DNA of 64,000 nucleotides, taken from Utricularia gibba. Its lineage: Eukaryota; Streptophyta; Magnoliopsida; Lamiales; Lentibulariaceae. Under the pieces are notes generated by a model. It was not told where the DNA came from and did not search any database. It saw only the letters and a program-made list of their open reading frames with translations. A program made the translations under genes and the position numbers. Positions 17,902 to 30,631 of the stretch are shown here, in pieces; the stretch's first letter is position 1, and every line of letters starts with the position of its first letter. The stretch spans positions 434,001 through 498,000 of the forward strand of contig NEEC01000012.1 in NCBI GenBank assembly GCA_002189035.1, read 5' to 3'.

Positions 17902-20900
17902 ATGGACACGGCCCTGAGAGTTTGCTGCTGCGTCGTGTTATTTGCGTCGCTCTTTGCTTGCGGGTTCGCCAAGGTGAACTAGTTTGATTCGTTGATTCAG
18001 GATATCTTTACTTGGTTTAGTTGGGTATGCAGTTAATGGTGGATTTTGATGGTTGGTTCTTTTTTGGTGTACTGGATGCGGTTCTGAATTCGATTATGTG
18101 TTCTTTTTTTTTTTTTAGATTTACTTGCAACTTGGGGTTCGTTTGTTAGGATAATGTACGGTTAGCAAGTCTAATTGGCTTCGGGAAACTCGAGAAGAAC
18201 TGATCTTTTTGCTAATACATTTTTCCCTGCTTCTGTTGCCATTTGTTTGTGTATTTCACAAATAGTGGCTCATTGACCGTGGATTTTGTTGGTTATTGTC
18301 TACCTCTCCCCCAGCATCGTCATCCATAACTATAATGCGTTCTTTTCTGTTGTTAATCAACGTTTGTTGTTTCATTTTATATGAATATGGTTCAAGCTGT
18401 TCGTACACCCGACACACTTTTTGGAGAAACGCTCATGTCTATATTTTCTGCAGTACCAAGATGGTGAGAAGGTTACTTTATGGGTAAATAAGGTTGGGCC
18501 GTATAACAATCCCCAAGAAACCTACAATTACTACACCCTTCCGTTTTGTCGCCCATCCGGTACTGCAGCTCACAAGTGGGGTGGGCTTGGAGAGGTCCTT
18601 GGAGGCAACGAGCTTATAGACAGCCAAATCGACATAAAGTTTAAAAGTGATAGCTTGCTGCCCACTACTGACAATAATATTTTTGCGATATTAGTTTGCG
18701 TTAGTTGATAAATTTACTCTTTGTAGGGGATGTGGAGAAAACAAGTATTTGTGAAATTGAATTGGATGCTGAGAAGGTTAAGCAATTTAAAGATGCAATT
18801 GACTATTCATACTGGTTTGAATTTTTTATGGGTATGTTTATTAGGACTCCTGTTAACGAGTTTGATCTTGTCCACATCTAATGCTCTCTTTGATCTTTTT
18901 TTTGCTTCATGCTTGGTTGTCTCCAGATGATCTGCCACTATGGGGTAAGTGTAAATACATATAAAATGTTTAGAACTTGAATGTTTTTTGTTGACTGTGA
19001 CGACTCTCTATTGAATTGTTAATTTCCTTCCAAAGGTTTCATTGGTGAGGCGATTTCAGATAAGGGCCACGACCCCAGGCATGTTCTATGGACTCACAAG
19101 AACCTTCTTGTTAACTACAATGACAACCAGGTTTGAACAGAAAATGACAGTTATGTCCCATTCATAGCATTTAATCTGTTTTTAATTCTTTGAGTATCTC
19201 TTTATGTAGATAATTCACGTCAATCTTACTCAAGAGAGTCCTAAGCAAATTGAGGAAGGGCGGGTGTTGGAGATGACATACTCAGTGAAATGGGCCCGAA
19301 CCAACACTACATTTGCACGCCGTTTTGATGTTTACCTGGACTATCCCTTTTTTGAGCATCAGGTGACTTAATGGAATGTGTGCTGACTCAATGATTTTCC
19401 TTGGTTTTTACAACTTTTCACTGGATTATACAGTAGACTGATAAAAGAATACAATTCTGCAGATCCACTGGTTCTCTGTTTTTAATTCGTTCATGATGGT
19501 AATATTCCTTACGGGGCTGGTTTCTATGATATTAATGCGCACCCTTCGAAATGATTATGCAAAATATGCTCGGGAAGATGATGAACTTGACAATCTGGTA
19601 AGGTTTCGGGGGATTTTGTTCAATGATGTGTTCTTAGAGTTCTTATAGCAATGGGAGAATATAGAGGCCCCTTCTTAGCTTGGCTACATTTTTCATTCAT
19701 GTATAGGAGCGAGATGTGAATGAGGAATCTGGTTGGAAGCTTGTTCATGGTGATGTGTTTAGGCCTCCAGTTAATCTAGCTTTGCTTTCAGCTCTTGTTG
19801 GAACTGGTGCCCAGTTATCAACTCTTGTTCTTCTTGTGATCATTACAGCAATTGTAGGAATGCTTTACATAGGGTATGCCAAACAGCTTATACTGATTGA
19901 TTTCTTCAGAATTGATTGGTTTGCAGTAGTTCCCTAAACTTTTTGTGAATTTGATTTTGGAACCCAGGAGAGGAGCAATTATTACAGCCTTTATTATATG
20001 CTATGCTTTTACGTCGTTTATTGCTGGATATGTGAGTGGTGGCATGTACTCCCGCAATGGAGGTATTTATGGTGACCTGAACAGTGTTTGATTACTTGGG
20101 CATTCCCTGTAAATGATTTTTTTGTGGTGTTACCATAGGTAAAAAGTGGATACCAGCAATGATCCTTACGGCATCACTCTTTCCTTTCATGTGCTTTGGC
20201 ATTGGGTTCATCCTAAACACAATAGCTATTTTCTATGGATCTCTAGCCGCTATTCCTTTTGGCACAATGGTAGTTGTTTTTATTATTTGGGCCTTTATTT
20301 CTTTTCCTCTGGCCCTTCTTGGAACTGTTGTTGGAAGAAATTGGAATGGCATCCCTAACAATCCTTGCCGAGTGAAGACCATCCCTCGCCCTATACCGGA
20401 GAAGAAATGGTATCTCAAACCCTCAGTTATCTCTATAATGGGAGGCTTGCTTCCCTTTGGTAGCATTTTCATTGAGATGTATTTCGTCTTCACGTCCTTC
20501 TGGAACTACAAGGTGATGCTCATGCCATCTTCAACAAATGATATTTATTGCTCTCCATAGGTTCTAATCTAGATTCTGCTTCTCCTTCCCCTCAACAGGT
20601 TTACTACGTGTATGGATTCATGCTTCTCGTGTTTGTGATTCTAATCATCGTGACAGTATGCGTGACGATTGTTGGGACGTATTTTCTGCTGAATGCTGAG
20701 AATTACCACTGGCAGTGGACTTCATTCTTCTCTGCTGCATCCACTGCTGTCTATGTTTTCTTCTACTCGATATACTACTATTACTTGAAGACAAAGATGT
20801 CGGGGTTTTTCCAAACGAGCTTTTACTTCGGATACACCACGATGTTCTGCCTTGGTTTGGGAATTCTTTGTGGTAAGTTCATTCTCACTGTGTGAATTCT

Positions 20901-21024
20901 TCATTTACCTTAGGTTATGAGTTCCCACAGCTGACTCCCGATCTGGGGATTCTCAGGTGCCATTGGCTATCTGGGCTCGAATTATTTCGTCCGGAAAATA
21001 TACAGAAACATCAAACTTGACTGA
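17902..21024 (+). CDS. TMN1: Transmembrane 9 superfamily (EMP70) protein, TMN1-like
   Basis: Endomembrane protein of the Golgi/endosome TM9SF family. The start at 17902 gives [20 protein letters not shown], a signal peptide encoded by its own exon. Exon 2 opens with [20 protein letters not shown], diagnostic of the family. The luminal domain runs through WFEFFMDDLPLWGFIGE and [20 protein letters not shown]. It is followed by nine predicted membrane segments with conserved blocks [31 protein letters not shown] and [19 protein letters not shown]. The protein ends NIKLD, and its KLD matches the KxD/E COPI-binding Golgi retention signal known for plant TM9 proteins. The junctions are canonical, and I found no frameshift. 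At roughly 590 residues it has normal length. Confidence 0.94.
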
Positions 21025-21452
21025 AAGAAGCCCCAGAAATTGCTCCGGTTCTCCTTCCTCCGTGTGATGAGTAGTCGTGGCTTCATTGCCGGATCTCCCA
21101 CTCGAGCTCAGTGTTGTTGCTGCAAATGAAGGTGGATGGGCCTGCCTGCGTAGCTTTTCTCAGCACTCCATTAAAATCTTGGTAACTTGCATGCATGTGT
21201 TTGTTGGTCTTAGCACCGGAGACTGATTTCTCTCACGAAAATGTGAACCAGAGATTCGTTTCTTTCGAGGGTAGCGTTATCGTCGTCCTGAATCTTTTGG
21301 CTAAAAGTGCTCTTCGTGTCCGTACGACAGTCACGGTATTATATAAGTTGCCTCACACTGTAAAAAGGATGTGATGGGAAGGGACTTGGGGACAGGGACG
21401 ATGATTAGCACACACCTGGAGATGAAAATGGGTATAAATTATGCTGACTTAA

Positions 21453-21491
21453 TGGGCCGATGGTGGGTTCTCCTTTGGGCCGATTTGGGCC
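21453..21491 (+). promoter_or_regulatory. Three TGGGCC site II motifs upstream of the HIG1-domain gene
   Basis: TGGGCC occurs at 21453-21458, 21476-21481 and 21486-21491, about 390-425 bases before the start codon. Site II clusters are established promoter elements of plant nuclear genes for mitochondrial and ribosomal proteins. That fits the predicted mitochondrial role of the downstream gene. Confidence 0.5.
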
Positions 21492-21877
21492 ATGTCTGGG
21501 GAGGCGGCGTCGTATTAGAGTTCGCCTTTGCCTTCTTTCATTCCCTGGTCTCAACGGCAACACGTCTGTTGTTCTGAGTTTGAACGTACGATAGATAGTA
21601 CTCATCCTTCGCCCAACGAAGAGGTTTTTTTCTCTGAAGTTTCGATTTGAGGTAATGTCATTGCTTCTCTATGCAAAACCGTTGTCATAAGGAATGGTGT
21701 GTTTGTGTAAAGAATCTTCTCTGGTTAAGCTTATTTCTATGGGTAGAGGAGGATTGCCTCGCTCCGGTAATGAAGAAAATTGCTTGTCTGTGTTTCGGAA
21801 TGTTGGGTTTCATTGGCGATTGGCTAACGAGTAATCTGTGTGGCGATTGAGTTTTTGATTGCTTGATCTTTGACCAG

Positions 21878-22450
21878 ATGGGAACTGTGGATACGGATCC
21901 TGAGATATTTTTTGAAGAGAAGAAGCGCGTTCGGAACCCTTTTGTGCCCCTCGGTAAAAGGACTTCTTTTCCTTTTTTCTTAGCAGATTCTGATTTCCTG
22001 TTGTAACGTGTGCCACAGAATAGCGCTCTAATTGTTGGCATGCCGGTTGCTTGTCCTTTATTTCCTCTAACGCTCCACAACTGATTCAGTGCAAATCGGG
22101 CTTGATTCTGTGCTGGTGCTTACCGTACACCGTGTGATTGTTGATTGTATGAACTTGTTGTTGCATGCTGTCCCACCTTTCTTTTTCACAAGGGCAAGCA
22201 AAGAACCTAATCTGCTTTCTTCAATCGATTTTGCTCTCTAGGTGCGTTTGTAACAGCAGGGGTGCTTACAGCCGGGCTGATTAGTTTCAAACAGGGGAAT
22301 TCTGCTTTGGGACAGAAACTAATGAGAGCCCGTGTTGTTGTACAAGGGGCCACGGTTGCCCTTATGGTCGGGACTGCTTATTACTATGGAGAAACATTTA
22401 AATCCTGGGAAAAGCTAAGAGGGCCCTCACCTGGTTCTCCTGATAAGTAA
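21878..22450 (+). CDS. HIG1-domain (hypoxia-induced protein) mitochondrial protein, two exons
   Basis: Small inner mitochondrial membrane protein of the HIG1/RCF1-like family, which associates with respiratory complexes. Exon 1 is 21878-21953 and exon 2 is 22242-22450. Together they make 285 nt, encoding 94 residues from MGTVDTDPEIFFEEKKRVRN. The HIG1 signature follows: NPFVPLG directly before the first membrane segment (AFVTAGVLTAGLISF), then a basic loop with QKLMRARVVVQG, then a second membrane segment (ATVALMVGTAYYYG). The donor TCG|GTAAAA and acceptor TCTAG|GTGCG join in frame. Two closely spaced membrane segments and length match the family. Confidence 0.9.
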
Positions 22451-23806
22451 CATCTGGTGCACCCCTTCTCCTTCAATAACATCACTCTTCCCATGCCTTC
22501 CCTCGTTTCAGATGACTAGTGCGGGTTCGGAAGAGCACCCCATCTCAATCCTTCCCGAGCTGAGGTGTACCCTGCAAAATAAACGGCCCAATGATAAGCC
22601 AGTTGGGGTACTCCAGTTTTCTGCATCTTGTGCTCACCTTCTGTGTTCCATTTACAATCCTGCAGAACGGTACTTTTACCGCTTGCATGATAGCAATTTT
22701 TAGAAGGCGGATGATCAAATCTTGATGACTTGGCTCCGTCAAGGGTCGTTTCATTTTTTTCATCAATGTTATACGCAGAATGAGCAAGCGGTACAAGGCG
22801 CCATGCGGGTTAAGAAGTCTTGATGTCTGGAACAAGAATCAGTTAACGGGTTGATGAAGTTAGAATACCAGAATCACAGATACATCCCCCAAACCCATCA
22901 GCAGCCTCAGCAAGAGCAGATCTTCGGGGGATTAGCATTACATCGAAAGCAAGAGCAACCCATCTGCTGCAATCAATGGATACTGGGGTTCCTCGTCTCC
23001 CACAAGTCAATCAGTATCCACACTAACGAAGTAGCTTGGCAGCTTTAGTTAGTAAATAAGCATGGTTCCTCCTCAACTTTGAAGCCTACGGTTATCTCCA
23101 GCAGCTCTCGGAGCCTTTCCTCTACCAGGGACATGGAGGCCACCATCTTCAGCTGCTGCAACAGCCTCATTTTGAGCAGGGATAACTTCTAGTTACCCTG
23201 ATTTTACATGGCTTCTAGTTCTGGAAGTCTCATTAAATCAGTGTGCCGCAAAAGCCTTAACTACAGCGCCATCATTTATGTCGGCTGGATAGCAGGGAGC
23301 AGCAGCCCCTGAACTGAAAGAATGAAGCTTCCCCTTACAACAGGGATCTCTGTTTTTCCACTGACTGCCGGGATCAATTGGACCCAACCCATAGCCAATT
23401 CCAGTATAACTTCCGGCCAAATACCCACAGTTAATAAGTACTGGCTGTAGCCAGCAACGCTGGTAGGAAAAAGTTCAAATCTTGAACTGTAACTTGGGCA
23501 TCAACTTGCTGATAAGCATAGAAGTTTGGATTCCTAAATCACATACCTCTGTATTACAATTGCCCATCTTTCCCTCCGAACTGGCTGTTTCACGTAGCAC
23601 ATGGATGCCAGTCTGAATAACTTCAAGTGAATCCTCATGGATTATTTGGTACGCGAATTTAGATGGTTTTAAGGAAGAGTTTGTTATTTTTATTCATCAT
23701 TTTCAATTAAATTAGACATAAATCCATGCATAAATTGAAAGGAGGGATCTATTCTCAAGACACACAAAAGCGGTAAGCAATTGTTTTTCAAAGATACTGG
23801 TTTTAC
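22451..23806. other. HIG1 3' UTR and a decayed minus-strand coding-like region
   Basis: The first 300-400 bases are probably 3' UTR. Between 23238 and about 23690 the minus strand has protein-like open stretches, one with the phrase FAYQIIHEDSLEVIQTGIHV and another with GSYTGIGYGLGPIDPGSQW. They lie in one frame interrupted by a TGA. I do not recognise them, and they may be remnants of a degraded gene. Confidence 0.35.
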
Positions 23807-24361
23807 CATCAAATTCCTCTTCCTGTTGCAGTGGGAAATCCAACCAAGTTTCTGGATGATGTGCAATGTTTCTTGCAAAGCCCAAAACTTCCTCAGTGAT
23901 CCCGACTGCGTCATTTATCACATTGTTATAGGTATCCTCTGTTTCCGTAATATTTTCCAATTCCAGGTGTTACTCAGGTTCGTCGCCTTGATGATCCAAT
24001 GCCATCAGATAAACCCGACGGAAGTGTCGGAGGAGGAGCAAGAAACGACGCTACACCCCATAATTGACGCTTGACAGTGTCCCTAAGTTCCGAAAAATCC
24101 TCTTTCATTCCACGCGTTTGACTAGAGCATCACCACATTCCCGATCTCCATTCTCGAGGCGATCAGAGACCCCGTCCCCTCCGCTGCACGAAAACCCATC
24201 ATTTTCAACTGACACAACCCTGTGCAACGGCTGCGTGTAGGATAGAACGCTGAATCGCTCCGGCGAATGGCAAGGGGTCCCCTCCGCTCCCGCAACATCT
24301 TCTCCGTCGTCGAGGCGGAGGGTGTTGGCGAAGGAACGGGCGAACCCGCGAACCACGACAT
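23807..24361 (-). pseudogene. BSD-domain protein gene, broken and truncated
   Basis: The minus strand begins MSWFAG at 24361, then shifts frame to ARSFANTLRLDDGEDVAG, the N terminus typical of plant BSD-domain proteins. A second frame shift near 24117 precedes MKEDFSELRDTVKRQLWGVA and a FLAPPP phrase. After two stops the BSD-like phrase VGITEEVLGFARNIAHHPET appears, continuing TWLDFPL, and ends at a donor-like GTAAAA at 23806. The conserved BSD stretch that should follow (the Asp-Ala-Gln-Gln-Glu-His region) was not found downstream. Two shifts, the stops and the missing C-terminal exons argue for a pseudogene. Each shift could alternatively be a one-base error, near 24339-24347 and 24117-24119. 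Confidence 0.6.
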
Positions 24362-24696
24362 CACGCCACGACGTCGTTTGTGCTTGTCGAGCGAGCTGCT
24401 TCAATGCCCCTCCCAGGCCAGGTTGTTTAAAATTAAAGTCTCTTATTTATTTATTAAATTTAACCTATCGAAATTGACCACAAAGAAATTTCGCATAATC
24501 GACATATATATCCAGCATTATTTTTAACATGGAAAATTAATATCATAGAGTTATCATATGAAGTGAACCCGGTCCACAATTGGATCTTGATTCATCCCTG
24601 TAACCCTATAAAATTTCTGAAAGCGTTGCTCTCGTAAAATGTAGTATACCAGAAGGATGCGGTAGTTCTTCTCATTCACGGAGTTGAACTGAATAC

Positions 24697-27275
24697 TCAA
24701 GTGAAGATCTTGATGAGGTGCTGCTGATCACCCGCCAACAGATGCTGATGATCGCCCAGATCAATCACCATTTCTCCCTTTTCATCTGCCCTAGCAGCAC
24801 GCTCGCATGGGTTCACCTCAAACTTCACATTCATCTTCATCCCTGCTTTCAAGCTCACGCTTTGGAACCCAAGCAACTGCTTCACGGGAGCTGCTTCCTT
24901 GCCGCTCATTTCTCGTTTCAGAAACAGCAGCACCGGGTGCATCCCCGGCATATTGCCCTGGTTTTCGACTTCCACCACGACTGAAATTTTGGACTTTGCA
25001 CATTCAATGGCTGAGGCTGGAACAACATCGACCGTTGATGGGTTTGAACTTGAGTTTCTCAAGTGGAGCTTGAATGGGGCGATGGAGGTGAACTTGTAAG
25101 AGTACTTTGTGTAGCTGAGACCGTGCCCGAATTCGAAGACGCTGGGGCCTTTGTAGAATCTGTAAGTTCGGCCGGGATAGTTTCCGGAAGGATCAGCTCT
25201 CATTCTCATGTCAGTCATTGGAACTTTTGTGAAGTCTTGAGGATACCAAGTCATGGACAGCCTTCCACCTGAGATCAGCATCACAAGAAAGAGCATTTTC
25301 CCCATTTTCATCTCATGGAAGAATCTATGTAATAGTACCTGGATTGTGTTCACCAAAAATGATTTCAGCAAGGGCTTGTCCTCCACCTTCGCCTGGATAC
25401 CCTGCCCAGAGAATGCCACCAATCTTCGGATTCTCCTTGGCGAAGGAAATATCAACCGGCCCTCCAGAAAAGACGACCAAAACTATGGGATGTTTAGCAG
25501 CTTCCGCAACGCTGGTTATAAGACTCTGTTGCAGGCCGGGGAGCAACAAGTCGCTCCGATCGTTGTCTTCCGCTTCGCAAACTTGACTGATTCCCATCAC
25601 AAGAACCACATAATCAGCCGTTTTCGCGGTTTCAACAGCTTCAGTTACATTGGCTACTGAACACAGAACATCAGGGCACCCTTCATGGAAATGGGTTTTA
25701 GCGAATTTTTTAAGCCCTTGAAGGGGAGTGATGGGGAAACAGGGGGGCCCTGCGTAGTTCCCAACGAGAACTTTTGTGTCATTGGCATTGGGGCCGATGA
25801 CGGCGAGAGAACGGGTGTTGGTTTTGGAAAGTGGGAGAAGACTGGCATTGTTTTTGAGGAGGACTATGCCCTGACGGGCGGCCTGAAGAGACAGAAGGCG
25901 ATGTTTTTTGCTGCAAATATCGCGAACCCCCAAATTGCCGTCGGTTGATCGTCTTGGATCTCCATTGAAAAGGCCTAATCTCATCCGGATAGAGAAGAGG
26001 TTGTGAAGGGCTCTATTTATGTCAGCCTCAGAGATTTTGCTTTGGTTCAGAGCTTCCCTTGTGTGGATTTTCAGATATATTCCGCAGCCAATATCCATGC
26101 CTGGAGATCATCGCAGTCAAAGGGATGCCATGACAAATTCTGGAAGAAAGTTTTTGCATTACCAGCTTTAAGCACCGCAGCGGCAGCCTCTGCGTGTGAT
26201 TTTGTGTAGTTCTGTTTCTCGAAAATGAGAGAAACAGCATCACAATCTGATACTACGTACCCTTGAAATCCCCATTTCCCTCGAGCCGTTGAGGTCAAAA
26301 GATCATAATTTGCGCAACTTGGGATCCCGTTCACCATGTTGTAGGAGCACATTATCCCGCTAGCTCGCCCTTCTTGCACGCACCCTTGAAACGGCGGTTG
26401 AAACGTGTCTGCCAAATCCTGCTTCGTCACCTGCGTATCACAACTCAATCAGAAAACTTTGTTACCTTGACCCCTCCGGATTCAATCCATCACCTTGGCG
26501 TCGAATGTGAAACGGCTGTTGTTATTCCAGTTCTCGAGATCGTAAGCGGTGAAATGCTTGCAACAAGCAGAGACAAGAAGGTGACCGTCTTTGAGACCAC
26601 CACCATTAAAGGAATCGCCTTGAATTCCGCGAACAAAAGAAACGGCATAAACTCTGGTCACCAGTGGATCTTCTCCGGGCGTTTCTTGCCCTCTTCCCCA
26701 CCGCGGATCCCTAAAAATGTTGATATTCGGCGCCCAAAAGGTCGTCCCATTGGATTGACCTTCATTGTACATTGCCCTCGCCTCAAGTCCGATGACCTTC
26801 CATTTCAAACAATCATAACGGGGAACACCTTGAGCGCCATTAGACGCAGATTTATTTGGAATCAACTAACCTGGCCGATTTTGTACCAAAGATCTACGTC
26901 AAAACTGGAAGCAGTCAGAATAACTTGAGGAAAATTGGTGGCTGCTTTGATTATCCCCTTAAAATTAATCCCATTCTCCACGCCGAAAGCTTTCGCTACA
27001 CCGTGCAATGCCTCCGACCACCAATTGTAATAAGGAACCCCGAGACGAGGTACAGCAAACGCTCTACTACTGAGCTGCGTAATCTTCTCGTCCAGCGTGA
27101 GCCGCGACAGCAAATCACGAACACGCTCATCGATCGAAAGGTTCTTGTTACAAAAAGCGAAGGAGCGCGTCGTTTCGTTGGAGGCGTCGCAGGAGAAAGG
27201 CGGCGTAGGGTGGCCGGAGACGATGGATGCCGCGAGGAGGATCGCCGTTACGTAAAAGAGTTCGAACGGCTTCAT
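24697..27275 (-). CDS. BXL: Beta-D-xylosidase (glycoside hydrolase family 3), five exons
   Basis: Secreted cell-wall enzyme releasing xylose (and often arabinose) from xylan and arabinoxylan. Minus-strand exons are 27275-26871, 26796-26494, 26430-26163, 26100-25339 and 25268-24697. They total 2310 nt, encoding 769 residues, normal for plant BXL. The N terminus is a signal peptide ([20 protein letters not shown]). GH3 landmarks are [34 protein letters not shown] and [13 protein letters not shown], whose SDCD Asp is the expected nucleophile. The C-terminal GH3 domain carries [15 protein letters not shown] and [20 protein letters not shown], followed by a fibronectin III-like tail. The short intron 3 (26162-26101) must be removed to give AGMDIGCG; all joins are GT-AG. 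No frame break was seen. Which BXL subgroup it belongs to is not resolved. Confidence 0.94.
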
Positions 27276-29138
27276 TTCAAAACGCCGTTACTGACAACTA
27301 TCGTTCGTTGATGTAGCACTGGCCATTTATAGTACAAAAATGTCCGTTCAGAGCAGTAAATGGATAATTTTGTAATTTTATAAAAAAAAAAAGAAACGGT
27401 TTGTATTATTTGTAATTTGAAGGAATGCTTGGATGACATTGCTTAAAAAAGTACAATTAATTCTATTCTGATAGAATTGTTTTTGTATTCCAAATGTATA
27501 TCAGATTCCTTTTTATAAGAATTAATTTTTAAAAATTAATTCAATTTTATGATAAGTATGATATGTTAGAGTCTCTATAAAAATTAATTTTTAATAATTT
27601 TTTTTAAAATTGAAATTATTACTATATCTATTTAACATAAATAATTATATTAATATTGTTATATATAATTTAATTACTTAATTTTTAAATTATAATTTTA
27701 ATATAAATATATTTAAATTAAATTAATATCATCAATTATGATTTAAAAATCATGTATTTTATAGTACAAATGATATAAAATAAATTTATAAAAAATAATT
27801 GGTAATAAATATGGATAAATATATCATTTACATATTAAAATCAATTCTTATTTTTTACACTTGAAGCATGAATTTATTTAGTAACAATTATTCCAAAAAA
27901 ATAAGTATAGTGTTGGAATTGGATTTATTTATGGGGACTGTGCTTTTATTGAATGCGTGGACATTGATTGTTTGCTGATTTATTGCAACGTCCTCCCTTT
28001 TTTTATTATTTAAATGTTTATTTTATTGGTAGAATCTAAATTTGGAGGGGAAACTGTATTTATAGTGATTTACACCGTCATCACGACCAACAATCGCACC
28101 TCTAGTGGGATCCAACGCGGTCAAAGGAGATCAAGCACGAGATCCGTACCATGTGAAATCTCCTTTCTACCCCTACACGTCTCCGGTTAACCCGCGATGG
28201 GAAATTGGAGTGGGTGTTACCGGCTAATCCGGTACCCGGTGAGTACGGCCCTGATTACTCCTATAAATACCCCCTCCACCTTCGCCCCTTGCGCATCCCT
28301 GAAAGCTGATGCTCCCTCGCCCGCTCGGCGAAGCCCTGAAAGATCGAATCGTAGAACCAGACGCAATTAATATTACAAAAGAATTGTCCGGGGAGTTATT
28401 TTCGAGATTGTTGTGTAATTATTCCATGCGGTAAAAAATTTGACTGTTTCTCTTTCTCTCTCTCTCTCATTGGGTATGGCGACCTGTTGTTGAGGTAAAA
28501 ATTTCCACTACTCACCTTCTTTCTTCCTTCGCTTGTGCTCCGCTCTCTATTGTTTTATGGGGAAAGAAGATGGATTTTGATATGGGTGGAGGGTTATCGA
28601 TTCGATTGGTTTAAAGGTGGGTTCTTCCTTGACTTGAGATTTCTTCGAGGGGCACGGAAAAGGCGGATAGTTCGGTGGAGGGATCCCGTGAGTAATGCGT
28701 TTAAATAATTGGGTTTTGTTAGTTGGGGCTGCTCGTGATTGGATGTTTTTAATTTTGTGGGTGCGGTTCTTAGTTTACTCTCGCTTGGTGTTTCTCTTGA
28801 TTCTTTCTGTTTGTTTGTGTGATTGATTTGAATCTTCCGCTAATGAAATTGATTGTCCGATCCGGGGTAGGCCAGATATCTCGTGTTCTTAAATTAAGTA
28901 TGAGAATTTTTGGTAAAGATTTACACTTAGTTTTTTTCACGTTGGGTTTGTTCTTACTTCCTTTCTCCTTTTCTACTTCCTTGCAGAAGTTACATTTTTA
29001 TGTTTGTTCGTCGTGGAGCCTGGTTATCTGAGGTGATTGAGGAGACTTTTGGCGTGTTATGTTACTTTCTACAAGAGATTATCCTATTATTTTTAGTTGC
29101 ATACGGCAGTTTTGGGTTTTTATGCGAAATTTTGCGAA
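27276..29138. other. Intergenic DNA between divergent genes, plus helicase leader
   Basis: The segment 27340-28060 is AT-rich without genes. From 28080 the composition rises. A TATA box sits at 28262-28269, and a CT tract lies at about 28448-28468. The stretch from about 28300 to 29138 is probably the 5' leader of the helicase gene and likely contains an intron. The beta-xylosidase promoter lies on the other side, just above 27275. Confidence 0.55.
28262..28269 (+). promoter_or_regulatory. TATA box of the SEN1-like helicase gene
   Basis: TATAAATA followed by a C-rich stretch, in a GC-rich block about 870 bases before the start codon. Its context is that of a plant core promoter. The long gap to the ATG implies an extended, probably spliced leader. 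Confidence 0.5.
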
Positions 29139-30600
29139 ATGGGCTCAAAATCAAGGGTGCTGTTTGATCTTAATGAACTACCCACGGAGATTCTAGATGA
29201 TGATAGTGCTGATGCTGTTTCCCTTCAACCCCAGAAAGCCATTCCTTCGTCGAGTGCAGCAACTAGCGATTTATTCACTACATCAGCTAGTTCTCAAAGG
29301 ATAGTAAATAACAATGCTTTCACCCATGCTTCTTCTGTATCTGGTTTCCAGCCTTTTGTCCGGCCTAATATTGTGAAGGCGTCTGTCTCTTCAAATTCGA
29401 GAGGTTCTGAGAATTTGCCTTCTAGCGTGGCCTCATCATCCAAGGAGATTAACGTTGAGGATGTAAAATCTGCTCCTACAAGTGAGGCAGGTTTTGCGGA
29501 TGATCCTTCTGTTGAGAAGGAGGAAGGTGAATGGTCTGATACAGAAGGATCTGTTGATACTTTCAAAAAAAGTGTGACTGGGGAGGATGCTAAGAAAATG
29601 ATGGAGGATAAGGTTTCACTTGAAAATTTGGAAAGCACATCTCCCGATAATAGTAAGAGTGGAAATGTTAGTCAAGTGTTGGGGATGACGCAGGAAACAG
29701 ATATCCAAAAACGAGATGCTGCTACAAATTTAAACGAATATTCTGCTCTGACACAAAGGCAAAGAGGAGTTAAAGGCTATGAAGCAAACCATGCAATAAG
29801 GTCTGCTAATAATTTTGGTAAACGCCCTAGGCTTGACCCACAAAAGGAAGTGATGCTTGGGAAGAAGCGTGGGCGGCAGACTGTGCTTCTTAATTGGGAA
29901 GATGTGAAATCATCGGGGGCAATGAAGTGTTCAACTCCTAAGAGGCAGATTCCTGCTCCAACCATTAAGCGATCCATGAAGGAAACTCGTTCTACATTGC
30001 CAAATGCTGAGCATAGTGATAGGCAATCTCCTTTAATTTTGAAAGATTCAAAGCAAGGGGAAGTATTGTGCAATGAAACCAATGGTTTCCTAGAACCAAA
30101 TGATTGCAAATCTGAGAGCAGTGATGATCATAGCTCTGGGTCACTTGGGAACCTGAGAAAGCCGACTGGCTCAACAGATCCTATGTCAGAGGGACAGACA
30201 CCAGCTGTTCCTCGAAATAATTTACCGAAGCATCCACTCGACTCAAAGCAACATAAAAACTTGCAATTTTCTGGTAAAAAGCCATCTGCGAGCAATTCGA
30301 GTTCAAGTGAACCCAGATTACCTGCAAAGAAGTTTCTCTCCAAAAAGATTAATGCCACAGGAAACCAGTATCAAGATACATCAGTGGAGCGCTTGCTTCG
30401 TGAGGTGACCAGTGAGAAGTTTTGGCAGCATCCAGGTATTTAGATTTTCTCTTTTGAATTTTCCATGGCTTGCTGTTCCCATTAGCTGCATCATGTTCCC
30501 ACCCTACATTTGCATCTTCATTCTTGGCAGTAAAATAGAAAAATCCACTCGTTTCTATACTTACAGTTATTCCTCAAAATCAGATTTGACTACGATGATT

Positions 30601-30631
<31 letters not shown>

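Noticed and set aside
26101-26162. Apparent frame break in the beta-xylosidase after VLKAG
   Set aside because: It resolves as a short GT-AG intron; removing it gives the expected AGMDIGCG join with the total length in frame.
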